DNA of 9,407 nucleotides, taken from Kineosporiaceae bacterium (GTDB lineage Bacteria > Actinomycetota > Actinomycetes > Actinomycetales > Angustibacteraceae). A program made the position numbers and the translations under genes. Positions 1 through 7,876 of this stretch are shown here, one piece after another (within the stretch, counting starts at the first letter, position 1; each line of letters begins with the position of its first letter). The DNA lies in assembly GCA_027345905.1 (NCBI GenBank), contig DAIETC010000072.1, positions 1-9,407 on the forward strand, in the 5' to 3' direction. The notes beneath the pieces were generated by a model that searched no databases, had not been told where the DNA came from, and was given only the letters and a program-made list of their open reading frames with translations.

Positions 1-48
1 CCCGTTGCCGCTGCGCCGGCCCGCCTGGGGCCAGAGCGCCGGTCGGGG

Positions 49-1080
<1,032 letters not shown>

Positions 1081-1092
1081 GTGCCAAGGGTA
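1081..1092 (-). promoter_or_regulatory. Candidate leaderless promoter (-10 box) of asd
   Basis: On the minus strand TACCCT (1092-1087) fits the actinobacterial -10 pattern TAnnnT and lies six bases before the asd ATG, so transcription would start at or near the initiation codon. No ribosome binding site precedes the ATG, which agrees with a leaderless mRNA. I see no good -35 hexamer. This is an inference from spacing. Confidence 0.35.
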
Positions 1093-1104
1093 GCGACCGG
1101 CTCC

Positions 1105-1128
1105 TAGGATCGGTCCACCACGAGGAGG
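1105..1128 (+). promoter_or_regulatory. Candidate -10 box and strong RBS of the RidA-family gene
   Basis: TAGGAT at 1105-1110 fits a -10 hexamer, and GAGGAGG at 1122-1128 is a near-ideal Shine-Dalgarno sequence seven bases before the ATG at 1136. The -10 lies within an 8-bp palindrome (TCCTAGGA, 1102-1109) in the 55-bp spacer shared with the divergent asd promoter, so the two promoters probably overlap. The RBS is clear; the -10 is tentative and has no recognisable -35. Confidence 0.4.
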
Positions 1129-1135
1129 TACGTCG

Positions 1136-1561
1136 ATGAGCCCGGTCCGCGAGTCCTTCACCTTCGGCGCCGACCACGGTGTGCCGCCCGGGGTGGCGCC
1201 GTTCTCGCACGTGACCCGCTGGGGCTCGCTGCTGTTCGTCACCGGGCAGATGCCCACCGACCTGCGTGGGGAGCTGGTCGGTGGCGGCGTCCTGGCCCAG
1301 GCCGAGCAGGTGCGCCAGAACCTGCTCGGGTGCCTGCGGCCGTTCGGGCTGACCCTGGACGACGCGCTGATGGTCCGCGTGTACCTGACCGAGTTCGACC
1401 GGGACTTCGCGGCGTTCAACGAGGTGTACCGCACCTGGTTCACCCGGGCGCTACCCAGCCGCACCTGCGTCGGAACCAACGGGCTGGCCGCCGGGGCCGA
1501 CATCGAGATCGACCTGGTCGTCGGCGTTCCCGACCGGGTCGCCACGCAGGAGCCGGACTAG
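1136..1561 (+). CDS. RidA/YjgF/YER057c/UK114 family protein (probable enamine/imine deaminase)
   Basis: The 141-residue product has the RidA fold signature. Members hydrolyse reactive enamine/imine intermediates made by PLP enzymes, releasing ammonia; they are cytosolic trimers. Visible marks are LLFVTGQMP (residues 32-40), LDDALMVRVYLTEFDRDFAAFN (74-95), and the C-terminal block PSRTCVGTNGLAAGADIEIDLVV. In that block Arg109 aligns with the catalytic arginine (Arg105 in E. coli RidA), so activity is plausible; the true substrate is not known. It is slightly longer than the usual 125-130 residues because of an extended N-terminus. The start is set by a GAGGAGG ribosome binding site seven bases upstream. 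It is divergent from asd, and a link to amino-acid metabolism is possible but inferred. Its TAG stop overlaps the stop of era, which converges on it. It could belong to a RidA subfamily other than the archetypal one. Confidence 0.9.
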   Translation: MSPVRESFTFGADHGVPPGVAPFSHVTRWGSLLFVTGQMPTDLRGELVGGGVLAQAEQVRQNLLGCLRPFGLTLDDALMVRVYLTEFDRDFAAFNEVYRTWFTRALPSRTCVGTNGLAAGADIEIDLVVGVPDRVATQEPD

Positions 1562-2490
1562 AAACCCAGGCGCTGCAGCTGCTTTGGGTCGCGCTGCCAG
1601 TCCTTGGCGACCTTGACGTGCAGGTCGAGGTAGACCCGCTGCCCCAGCAGCGCCTCGATGCTGCGCCGCGCGTTGGTGCCCACCTCTTTCAGGCGCGCGC
1701 CGCCACGGCCGATGACGATCGCCTTCTGGCTGGGTCGCTCGACGAACAGGTTGACCCGGATCTCCAGCAGCGGGTCGTTCTCGGGCCGACCCTCGCGTGG
1801 CGTCATCTCGTCGACGACCACCGCGAGGCTGTGCGGCAGCTCGTCGCGCACCCCCTCCAGCGCCGCCTCACGGATCAGCTCGGCGACCATCACGGCTTCT
1901 GGCTCGTCGGTCAGCTCACCGTCGGGGTACAGCGCCGGCCCAGGGGGCAGGTGCGCCACGAGCAGGTCCGCGACGACGTCCACCTGCTCGCCTTTCAGGG
2001 CGGACGTCGGCACGATGTCGTCCCACTCGCCCAGCGCGTCGACGTCCAGCAGGTGCTGGGCCAGGCGCTCGCGGTCCACCCGGTCGGACTTGGTCGCGAC
2101 CGCCACCACCGGGGTGCCGCGCCCGCCACGTCGGATCTCGGCCAGTACGCCGGCGATGAACCGGTCGCCGGGCCCCACCTTCTCGTCGGCCGGTAGGCAG
2201 AAGGCGATCACGTCGACCTCGGTCAGCGTGTCGCGCACCACGGTGTTCAGGCGCTGGCCCAGCAGGGTGCGCGGGCGGTGCAGGCCGGGGGTGTCGACCA
2301 GGATCAGCTGGGCGTCAGGGCGGTTGAGGATGCCTCGGATCGCGTGCCGGGTGGTCTGTGGCTTGCTGGAGGTGATCGCCACCTTCTCGCCGACCAGCGC
2401 ATTCGTGAGCGTCGACTTGCCGACGTTCGGGCGCCCGAGGATGCACGCGAAACCCGAACGGTGCTGCTCGGACGTCGGGGGTGGGGTCAC
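1558..2490 (-). CDS. era: GTPase Era (30S subunit assembly, 16S rRNA binding)
   Basis: Era binds the 3' end of 16S rRNA and checks 30S maturation; essential in many bacteria and cytosolic or membrane-associated. The 310-residue product has the full layout: G1 GRPNVGKST (19-27), G2 in KPQTTRH (43-49), G3 DTPGL (66-70), G4 as TKSD (133-136) and G5 SAL (163-165). A type-2 KH domain follows, with the RNA-binding loop GRGG (261-264) and the typical ending DWQRDPKQLQRLGF. The start is the GTG at 2490: GGGAG lies nine bases upstream, and an ATG at 2498 runs into a stop after three codons. It is the last gene of the phoH-ybeY-CBS-era series, as in mycobacteria. A 46-bp palindrome lies between it and the CBS gene, so it may be transcribed partly on its own. 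Confidence 0.97.
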   Translation of the reverse strand: MTPPPTSEQHRSGFACILGRPNVGKSTLTNALVGEKVAITSSKPQTTRHAIRGILNRPDAQLILVDTPGLHRPRTLLGQRLNTVVRDTLTEVDVIAFCLPADEKVGPGDRFIAGVLAEIRRGGRGTPVVAVATKSDRVDRERLAQHLLDVDALGEWDDIVPTSALKGEQVDVVADLLVAHLPPGPALYPDGELTDEPEAVMVAELIREAALEGVRDELPHSLAVVVDEMTPREGRPENDPLLEIRVNLFVERPSQKAIVIGRGGARLKEVGTNARRSIEALLGQRVYLDLHVKVAKDWQRDPKQLQRLGF

Positions 2491-2530
2491 CCGCTCATGC
2501 TCCCACCCGCGTCGACCCCCGAAAACTCAG

Positions 2531-2576
2531 GATTGGGGCAACTGCGCATCGCCGGCGATGCGCAGTTGCCCCAATC
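2531..2576. repeat. Perfect 46-bp palindrome between the CBS/CorC gene and era
   Basis: Positions 2531-2576 read identically on both strands, with the centre GCCGGC at 2551-2556. As RNA it would fold into a stem of about 21 bp with a CCGG loop. It lies in the 110-bp gap between the stop of the CBS gene and the start of era. In the direction of transcription TTTT occurs five bases after the stem (2525-2522), so it could act as an imperfect intrinsic terminator or attenuator. A stem this long and perfect is also typical of a dispersed palindromic intergenic element. The palindrome is seen directly; its role is inferred. Confidence 0.9.
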
Positions 2577-2600
2577 GGCGCGAATCGTGGACGACGCCGC

Positions 2601-3896
2601 TCAGGGGACGTCGGCGGGCGCCGGCGCTTCGGCCGGCTGCAGGCGCACCAGGACCGTGGCGATCCGGTGCCGGCGTCCGGCGGGCCGCTCGGCCACCAGC
2701 TCGAGCCCGTGCGCGAGCGCGCGGGCGCCGGGGATCGGCACCCGGCCGAGCGCCTTGGCCAGCAGACCACCGACGGTGTCGACGTCCTCGTCCTCGATGT
2801 CGCGGTCGAACAGCTCGCCGAGCTCGTCCAGGTGCAGGTTCGAGCGCACCCGCAGCTGCCCGTCGTCCAGGCGCTCGACCGGCGCGTCCTCGCGGTCGTA
2901 CTCGTCGGTGATCTCGCCGACGATCTCCTCCAGGACGTCCTCGATGGTGACCAGGCCCGCGGTGCCGCCGTACTCGTCGACCACGATCGCCACGTGCGAC
3001 TGGTCCCGCTGCATCTCGCGCAGCAGGTCGTCGACCGGCTTGCTCTCGGGAACGAAGTGTGCGGGACGCATGACCTCGCGCACCGTCGTCCCCAGCTCGG
3101 CGGCGGCGTCGGCGAACACGCGGCGGCTGACGTCCTTGAGGTACAGGACGCCGAGGATGTCGTCGGGGCCTTCGTCCACCACCGGGATCCGCGAGAACCC
3201 GGACCGCAAGAACAGGGACAGCGCCGAGCGCAGCACCTTGTCGTGGTCGACGACCACCATGTCGGTGCGCGGCACCATTACCTCGCGCACGATGGTGTCT
3301 CCGAGCTCGAAGACCGAGTGCAGCATCTGCTGCTCGCCGGCCTCGATGACCTCGTTCTCACCGGCCAGGTCGACCAGCTCGCGCAGCTCGGCCTCGTCGT
3401 TGAACGGCCCGTCCCGGTAACCCTTGCCGGGCGTCACGGCGTTGCCCAGCGCGACGAGCAGCCGCGCCACGGGGCCGAGCAACCGAGCCAGCCAGACCAG
3501 CAGGGGTGCGGACGCGAGCGCGACCGACTCGGCGTGCTGGCGGCCCAGCGTGCGTGGGCTGACCCCCACGAGGACGAACGAGACCACGACCATCACCCCG
3601 GCGGCGACGACCAGTGCGACCCAGCGCTGCTCGAACAGGCCGGTGCAGGTGATCGTCACGAAGACGGCGGCGAAGGACTCGCACACCACACGCACGAACG
3701 TGGAGACGGACAGGTAGCGCGCACTGTCGTGCACGACCACTGTGAGGGGCGTCGAACCACGTCGCCCGTCCGCGGCCAGCTGCGCCGCCCGGTTTCGCGA
3801 GATCTTGGCCACCGAGGCCTCGGCTGCGGCCAGGAGCGCCGCGAGCAGCACCAGCAACGTGGCCAGCAGTGCCAGCTGCACCTGCGGGGGGTTCAT
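2601..3896 (-). CDS. CNNM/DUF21 membrane protein with paired CBS domains and CorC/HlyC domain
   Basis: An inner-membrane protein of 431 residues, often labelled hemolysin or CorC-like and linked to magnesium/cobalt transport or ribosome-related stress; the transported ion cannot be told from sequence. Domain order: hydrophobic DUF21 region (about 1-150) with segments near 5-27, 92-112 and 122-150; the linker ENEVIEAGEQQMLHSVFEL; a CBS pair (about 200-330) containing MVPRTDMV and VDEYGGTAGLVTIEDVLEEIVGEI; then a C-terminal CorC_HlyC domain (about 335-420). The start is the ATG at 3896, which overlaps the ybeY stop as ATGA, so translation is probably coupled; the upstream in-frame extension has no homology. 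It is equivalent by position to mycobacterial Rv2366c and to ybeX in the E. coli ybeZYX operon. Family and membrane location are secure; the physiological role is not. Confidence 0.93.
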   Translation of the reverse strand: MNPPQVQLALLATLLVLLAALLAAAEASVAKISRNRAAQLAADGRRGSTPLTVVVHDSARYLSVSTFVRVVCESFAAVFVTITCTGLFEQRWVALVVAAGVMVVVSFVLVGVSPRTLGRQHAESVALASAPLLVWLARLLGPVARLLVALGNAVTPGKGYRDGPFNDEAELRELVDLAGENEVIEAGEQQMLHSVFELGDTIVREVMVPRTDMVVVDHDKVLRSALSLFLRSGFSRIPVVDEGPDDILGVLYLKDVSRRVFADAAAELGTTVREVMRPAHFVPESKPVDDLLREMQRDQSHVAIVVDEYGGTAGLVTIEDVLEEIVGEITDEYDREDAPVERLDDGQLRVRSNLHLDELGELFDRDIEDEDVDTVGGLLAKALGRVPIPGARALAHGLELVAERPAGRRHRIATVLVRLQPAEAPAPADVP

Positions 3897-4372
3897 CGCC
3901 CGTCCGCGCCCCCGCCGGTGCCGCGGCCGGCGAGGTAGGTGAGCAGCAACCGGCGTTGCAGCTCGAACATCTCCTTCTCCTGCACGGGTTCTGCATGGTC
4001 GAAACCCAGCAGGTGCAAGATGCCGTGCGCCGTCAGCAGCAGCAGCTCCTCCTGGGTGGCGTGGCCGGCCTCGACGGCCTGGCGCGCGGCGACCGAGGGG
4101 CACAGGACGACGTCACCCAGCAGCCCGGGTGACGGTTCCTCGTCGTCGCGCCCCGGGCGCAGCTCGTCCATCGGGAAGCTCATCACGTCGGTCGGGCCGG
4201 GCAGGTCCATCCACTGCACGTGCAACCGCTCCATCGCCGGCTCGTCGACCAGGACGATCGACAGCTCGGCTTGCGGGTGGACGCGCATGGTGTCCAGGAC
4301 ATGCCGCGACAAGGTCACCAGCTCGCGCTCGTCGACCGCCACGTCGGACTCGTTGTTGACCTCGATGCTCAT
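3893..4372 (-). CDS. ybeY: Endoribonuclease YbeY (16S rRNA 3'-end maturation)
   Basis: A metal-dependent single-strand endoribonuclease needed for 16S rRNA 3'-end processing and 70S quality control; cytosolic, working with Era and S11 in E. coli. The 159-residue product has the family hallmark HGILHLLGFDH (116-126), whose three histidines (116, 120, 126) bind zinc. It also has GPTDVMSFP (59-67) and LGDVVLCP (85-92). The start is the ATG at 4372, where homology begins (SIEVNNES), ten bases after the phoH stop. No good ribosome binding site is visible, so coupling to phoH is likely. Its TGA overlaps the ATG of the CBS gene. The C-terminal tail (GTGGGADGR) is not conserved. Confidence 0.96.
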   Translation of the reverse strand: MSIEVNNESDVAVDERELVTLSRHVLDTMRVHPQAELSIVLVDEPAMERLHVQWMDLPGPTDVMSFPMDELRPGRDDEEPSPGLLGDVVLCPSVAARQAVEAGHATQEELLLLTAHGILHLLGFDHAEPVQEKEMFELQRRLLLTYLAGRGTGGGADGR

Positions 4373-4382
4373 CGCGGCGGCG

Positions 4383-5432
<1,050 letters not shown>

Positions 5433-5521
5433 GGTCGGCCTGAGGCCTGATCGCCCTCTCGGGTAGGGGTCACGACCACCCCATCCTACCAAGGTCGGCC
5501 GATCCCGACCGGCTCACGACG

Positions 5522-5569
5522 AAGTCCGGTCAGCGACCGAAGGGCAAGTCCGGTCAGCGACCGAAGGGC
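5522..5569 (-). repeat. Tandem 24-bp duplication at the 3' end of the serine hydrolase gene
   Basis: Two exact 24-bp copies lie head to tail at 5522-5545 and 5546-5569. The gene-proximal copy contains the last codons and the TGA (5554-5556) of the hydrolase; the distal copy repeats that end after the stop. Each copy holds a short inverted repeat, CGGTC-AGC-GACCG (5527-5539 and 5551-5563), so the mRNA could form two tandem hairpins. A further 6-bp inverted repeat lies at 5493-5498/5505-5510. They may act as a weak processing or termination signal before phoH; no T-run follows. Confidence 0.9.
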
Positions 5570-6939
5570 ATTGGACGCCGGGTCATCGGGTAGGTCGCCC
5601 AGTACATCCGCCGAGCCCCGCCCGCTTCGTCGCGGATGACGCGCAGCAGCTCGCCTTGCTCGCGCCCACTGACGACTCGCCAGCGGTCCGTGCCGTCCCG
5701 GCGCAGCACGGCCGGCGTCCGCTCCGGAGCCGCCGCCAGCGCCAGCTCCAGATGGCCACCCTCGGGCCCGTCGAGCGCCGCATCGTCCCCGCATCGCCAC
5801 GAGAGCAGGTGCTGGGTGCCCTCGCTCCACCACGGGCCGAGCAGGTCCTCGACATCGGCGGGGACCGGGGCGCCCGGCCGCCACACCGGCTGCGGTTGCG
5901 GGTCTTCCTGCAGGATCGTGGTGGCCAGCTCAAGGGCAAGGGCACCAGGTTCTGCGGCCCGCGAGGTGTTGGTGAGGACGACGACGCCGAGCTGGCTCCC
6001 CCGGTCGACCACCATGCTGGCCAAGAAGCCAGGCATCGCGCCGTCGTGGCCGACCAACAGCCGTTCGTCGCGCCGGTGCAACATCAGGCCCAGCCCCCAG
6101 CCGAGGGTCCACCGCTCCTGGTCGGCCATCGTGTGCAGGTGCGTCATCTCGGCGACCGTGCCAGCGGCCAGCACCTTCGGATCCGGTGCCGCCCAGAAGG
6201 CCGCCCACCGGCCCAGGTCGGCGGCCGTCGTCCACAGTTCGGCGGCAGGGGCGAACGCGTGCCCGGGAAACAGCGGCTCGGGCAGCAGGCGGTCGGCGTA
6301 CGGGTCGGTGAAGTAGCCGCGCGCTGCCGGAGCGATCGGCTCCAGCGTCGTACGGTGCAGGCCGAGCGGCTCCAAGACGTTGTGCTGCAACACATCTGGC
6401 CAGGTCGAGCGGTGCACCTGGGCGACCACCTGGCCCAGCAGCGCGTAGGCCAGGTTCGAGTAGTGCCAGCGCTGGTGCGGTGCGAGCACCGCCTCCGCCT
6501 GCGCCAGGTCGGCGATCAGTGTCGGCAGGTCCGGGCCCTGCAGCGCCTCCCAGATCTCACCCACCGGCTCGCGTTGCACGCCGGACAGGTGGCACAGCAT
6601 GCGCCGCAAGCTCAGCGCGCCGTGCGCCGGTACGTCCAGGTGCGCGTCGAGGCGGTCGTCGAGGTCAAGCAGCCCGGCGTCGCGGGCCTGCAGCACGAGC
6701 ACCGCCGTGAACGTCTTGGTGATCGAGCCCATGCGGTACTGCACATCCGGCCCGGCAGCCAGCAGCGGCGGGTCCGCGCGCCCGTCCCCACCCAGGTCGG
6801 CCCCGCCCACGCTGACATCGAGCAGCGCCGTGCCGCTCCGGACCACCCGCACCGTCACCGAGGGGGCGCACCATCCCCGTTGGGCCTGCGAGACCTTGCG
6901 CTCCAACGAACCGGCTAGCGCCGATGGCAGCTCGTTCAC
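5554..6939 (-). CDS. Serine hydrolase of the beta-lactamase (class C/esterase) family
   Basis: A penicillin-binding-protein-like serine hydrolase; substrates in this family include D-amino-acid peptides, esters and beta-lactams, and none can be assigned here. The 461-residue product has the acyl-serine motif SITK (Ser72-Lys75) in YRMGSITKTF, the second motif YSN (160-162) in WHYSNLAYALLGQ, and a third motif HDG (298-300) in VGHDGAMPGF, so the catalytic set is intact. A C-terminal extension (about 350-461) resembles the accessory beta-barrel of such enzymes. No signal peptide is visible: the N-terminus is polar, so it is probably cytosolic. The start is the GTG at 6939, overlapping the HIT stop as GTGA, which implies coupled translation. 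Lying between HIT and phoH, it interrupts a usually conserved order. It is unlikely to be a true resistance beta-lactamase. Confidence 0.92.
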   Translation of the reverse strand: MNELPSALAGSLERKVSQAQRGWCAPSVTVRVVRSGTALLDVSVGGADLGGDGRADPPLLAAGPDVQYRMGSITKTFTAVLVLQARDAGLLDLDDRLDAHLDVPAHGALSLRRMLCHLSGVQREPVGEIWEALQGPDLPTLIADLAQAEAVLAPHQRWHYSNLAYALLGQVVAQVHRSTWPDVLQHNVLEPLGLHRTTLEPIAPAARGYFTDPYADRLLPEPLFPGHAFAPAAELWTTAADLGRWAAFWAAPDPKVLAAGTVAEMTHLHTMADQERWTLGWGLGLMLHRRDERLLVGHDGAMPGFLASMVVDRGSQLGVVVLTNTSRAAEPGALALELATTILQEDPQPQPVWRPGAPVPADVEDLLGPWWSEGTQHLLSWRCGDDAALDGPEGGHLELALAAAPERTPAVLRRDGTDRWRVVSGREQGELLRVIRDEAGGARRMYWATYPMTRRPMPFGR

Positions 6940-7295
6940 CCCGGCGGCCAGGCCATACCGCGCCCGGCCAGCACATGCCCGTGCACGTGATAGACGCTCT
7001 GGCCGGCATCCGGTCCGGAGTTGAAGACCAGGCGGAACTGCCCGCCAGCCTGTTCCTGGGCGATCGACGCGCCCATCCGTACGAGCGCCCCGAGGGCGTC
7101 CGGGTCGGCGCGGGCGAGGGTGGCGACGTCCGCGTGGTGCTCACGCGGGACCACCAGCACATGTACCGGCGCCTGGGGGTTCAGGTCACGAAAGGCGACC
7201 ACCTGGTCGTCTTGTGCGATCAGCTCGGCGGGCAGCTCGCCGGCCACCACGCGGCAGAACAGGCAGTCGGGGTCACGCAGCGCGGGGGTGCTCAC
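6936..7295 (-). CDS. HIT (histidine triad) family nucleotide hydrolase
   Basis: HIT proteins of the HinT type hydrolyse adenosine phosphoramidates and aminoacyl-AMP; cytosolic dimers. The 119-residue product has the standard layout: CLFC (11-14), which with histidines further on can form the structural zinc site of many HinTs; FRDLNPQAPVHVLVVPREH (35-53); FNSGPDAGQSVYHVHGHVLAGR (91-112). The last includes the triad His103-x-His105-x-His107, with His107 the expected nucleophile. It ends in the typical MAWPPG. The start is the GTG at 7295; no Shine-Dalgarno is present, and a TAGCCT six bases upstream suggests a leaderless mRNA. It heads the minus-strand series and overlaps the hydrolase gene by four bases. 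HIT genes are frequent just upstream of phoH in actinobacteria. Confidence 0.95.
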   Translation of the reverse strand: MSTPALRDPDCLFCRVVAGELPAELIAQDDQVVAFRDLNPQAPVHVLVVPREHHADVATLARADPDALGALVRMGASIAQEQAGGQFRLVFNSGPDAGQSVYHVHGHVLAGRGMAWPPG

Positions 7296-7307
7296 GGCGG
7301 CAGGCTA
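7296..7307 (-). promoter_or_regulatory. Candidate leaderless promoter (-10 box) of the HIT gene
   Basis: On the minus strand TAGCCT (7307-7302) lies six bases before the GTG start at 7295, the spacing expected if transcription starts at the initiation codon. There is no ribosome binding site and no clear -35. It would drive HIT, the hydrolase and perhaps the phoH cluster. Inferred from spacing only. Confidence 0.35.
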
Positions 7308-7387
7308 CCCGTAGTTCGGGTCGCCGCGCCCTCGCCGCCGGGTTCCAGACCCATCCCGGCCCCAGCCCTCTCGCCCCTCGCTGTTCG

Positions 7388-7451
7388 CCACTTGTGACGG
7401 CGTGTCAACCCCTCCGGATGGATCGAGACGTTGACACGCCGTCACAAGTGG
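7388..7451. repeat. Long perfect inverted repeat (22-bp arms, 20-nt loop) between divergent genes
   Basis: The left arm 7388-7409 and right arm 7430-7451 are exact reverse complements over 22 bp, separated by 20 nt. Right-arm core: TTGACACGCCGTCACAAG. The repeat lies in the 207-bp spacer between HIT (minus) and the DUF503 gene (plus), so neither gene's 3' end faces it, and no T-run follows on either side. A terminator is therefore unlikely; an operator, cruciform or dispersed palindromic element is more plausible. The rest of the spacer shows only weak promoter-like boxes. Confidence 0.9.
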
Positions 7452-7489
7452 AGGCGGACGACGGATCGCTGAGCCGCGAGCCACGCTGC

Positions 7490-7495
7490 CACACT
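7490..7495 (+). promoter_or_regulatory. Weak candidate -10 box before the DUF503 gene
   Basis: CACACT lies seven bases before the ATG at 7503, and no Shine-Dalgarno sequence is present, which would fit a leaderless start. The hexamer lacks the T of the TAnnnT pattern and there is no convincing -35, so this is a weak call. Confidence 0.2.
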
Positions 7496-7502
7496 GGCGA
7501 CC

Positions 7503-7799
7503 ATGTGGATCGGTTGGATGGAGGTTGACCTGCTGCTCGGCGACGTGGGGTCGTTGAAGGCCAAACGCTCGGTGGTGCGCCCGTTGGTCGCCGAGCTGAA
7601 GCGCCGCTTCGATGTGGCCGCAGCCGAGGTGGACGGGCTGGCGCTGTACCGGCGAACGGGGGTCGGCGTGTGCTTGGTCGCGGCCGATCGCGCACACGTG
7701 GTCGAGGTGCTCGATGCGGTTGAGCAGTTCGTCGCCCAGCGACCCGAGGCCGAGCTGCTCAGCGCGCACCGGCGAATCACCAGCAGCGACGACGAGTAG
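7503..7799 (+). CDS. DUF503 (YlxP-like) family protein
   Basis: The 98-residue product matches the small DUF503 family across its length: an opening strand WIGWMEVDLLLGDVGSLKAKRSVVRPLVAELKRRF (about 2-36), AAAEVDGLALYRRTGVGVCLVAADRAHVVEVLDAVEQFV, and the final ELLSAHRRI. The SLKAKRSVVRPL and VAAAEVD segments are the family signature. The function is not firmly known; YlxP proteins are usually encoded beside infB and rbfA and are thought to relate to ribosome or RNA work. Here the gene stands alone, divergent from HIT, with no translation-factor neighbour in view. The start is the ATG at 7503, where homology begins; it has no ribosome binding site. A long hairpin lies about 50 bases upstream. 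Cytosolic, with no signal peptide or membrane segment. Confidence 0.9.
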   Translation: MWIGWMEVDLLLGDVGSLKAKRSVVRPLVAELKRRFDVAAAEVDGLALYRRTGVGVCLVAADRAHVVEVLDAVEQFVAQRPEAELLSAHRRITSSDDE

Positions 7800-7807
7800 C
7801 GGTTCGA

Positions 7808-7866
7808 GATCCGCGCCTGAGATGATGCGGCCCGCAGCGAATGCGCCTGAAGGATGCGCGCGGATC
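7808..7866 (+). promoter_or_regulatory. Inverted repeat in the VOC gene leader, next to its RBS
   Basis: GATCCGCGC (7808-7816) and GCGCGGATC (7858-7866) are exact 9-bp reverse complements, and the right arm ends immediately before the GGAGGAG ribosome binding site (7867-7873). In between, GCGCCTGA occurs twice, 30 bases apart (7813-7820 and 7843-7850). This could be a leader stem affecting translation, or just a GC-rich coincidence. Confidence 0.3.
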
Positions 7867-7876
7867 GGAGGAGATC

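Noticed and set aside
1081..1545. N-terminal extension of asd to an upstream start at 1545
   Set aside because: The extra 155 residues are antisense to the RidA gene and non-homologous; the Rossmann motif begins right after the ATG at 1080.
1658..2911. Long plus-strand open frame opposite era and the CBS gene
   Set aside because: It is rich in Arg, Ser and Pro with no recognisable motif and is antisense to two well-supported genes; typical of open antisense frames in GC-rich DNA.
5433..5492. TTG start 20 codons upstream for PhoH, and an out-of-frame GTG frame in the same leader
   Set aside because: The extension is unconserved and the ATG at 5432 gives the family's usual length; the GTG frame has no coding support.
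5656..6918. 420-codon plus-strand open frame opposite the serine hydrolase
   Set aside because: Low-complexity Arg/Gln/Gly composition and no domain signal; the minus strand has an intact catalytic serine hydrolase.
7388..7451. Reading the long hairpin as an intrinsic terminator or the start of a CRISPR array
   Set aside because: No gene ends into it and no T-run follows on either side; there is one inverted pair only, with no regularly spaced direct repeats.
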